DNA of 5,702 nucleotides from Bacteroidota bacterium (lineage in GTDB: Bacteria; Bacteroidota; Bacteroidia; Chitinophagales; UBA2359), in NCBI GenBank assembly GCA_020629895.1, contig JAHDCM010000084.1, positions 4,830-10,531 of the forward strand. The letters run 5' to 3'. Under the pieces are notes generated by a model that was not told the origin of the DNA, searched no databases, and was given only the letters and a program-made list of their open reading frames with translations. Position numbers and translations under genes: made by a program. Positions 5,632-5,702 of the stretch are shown here, one piece after another. Each line of letters begins with the position of its first letter. Position 1 is the stretch's first letter.

Positions 5632-5702
5632 GCGTGAGGGATAGAGGCGGAATGGGGCGTAAGGAGCATAGCACTGAGCTAGGGAGTGCCGCAGGCTGAG
5701 CG
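5632..5702 (+). repeat. Second copy of the structured element, truncated by the window end
   Basis: It opens with GCGTGAGGGATAGAGGCGG (5632-5650), matching the start of the element after kynU at 14 of 19 positions, with AGGGATAG identical. It is clearly more G-rich than the genes around it. GCACT (5671-5675) pairs with AGTGC (5685-5689) around a nine-base loop. The window ends in GCTGAGCG, whose AGCG aligns with the start of AGCGGATAGCCCGACCC in the other copy. It is oriented with the acyl-CoA dehydrogenase, 229 bases after its stop. Confidence 0.55.

Noticed and set aside
5582..5644. Short open frame ending in R-E-G-stop before the right-hand element
   Set aside because: It has no start codon and a TGA directly upstream; it resembles the kynU ending only because both carry the element opening.
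5403..5702. tRNA, CRISPR or small-protein gene in the right-hand noncoding region
   Set aside because: There is no cloverleaf, no regularly spaced repeat array, and only very short frames.

Overview
The window looks like chromosomal DNA of an AT-rich member of the Bacteroidota. Three things point there. The gene starts lack convincing Shine-Dalgarno sequences. Several intergenic stretches carry TAnnTTTG boxes, the -7 element known from Bacteroidetes housekeeping promoters. One intergenic block ends in AGCGGATAGCCCGACCC, a motif I recall from intergenic repeats of this phylum (memory, not searched). A finer placement, for example near Saprospiria, would be a guess.

Layout from left to right: (1) the last 47 codons of an unidentified + strand gene; (2) 24 bases later, a beta-class DNA methyltransferase (SPPY motif), probably co-transcribed with it; (3) convergent to it, with only 3 bases between stops, a small exported rhodanese-like protein on the - strand; (4) a roughly 200-base structured noncoding element containing a perfect 23-bp inverted repeat; (5) kynureninase (kynU) on the - strand, using a TTG start and a stop codon that lies inside the element; (6) an RluA-family pseudouridine synthase on the - strand; (7) an 86-base divergent gap with two facing TATCTTTG boxes; (8) an acyl-CoA dehydrogenase on the + strand; (9) 300 bases without a gene, ending in what looks like the start of a second copy of the structured element, cut by the window edge.

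The genes do not form one pathway. KynU (tryptophan/kynurenine catabolism) and the acyl-CoA dehydrogenase (fatty-acid or branched-chain oxidation) are ordinary metabolic enzymes. The pseudouridine synthase modifies RNA, and the methyltransferase may belong to a restriction-modification or orphan methylation locus whose partner lies left of the window. The least ordinary content is the repeat element. Two related copies lie 3' of kynU and of the acyl-CoA dehydrogenase, each oriented with its upstream gene, and one has supplied that gene's stop codon. I see no CRISPR array, tRNA, rRNA, transposase or recognisable defence cluster.
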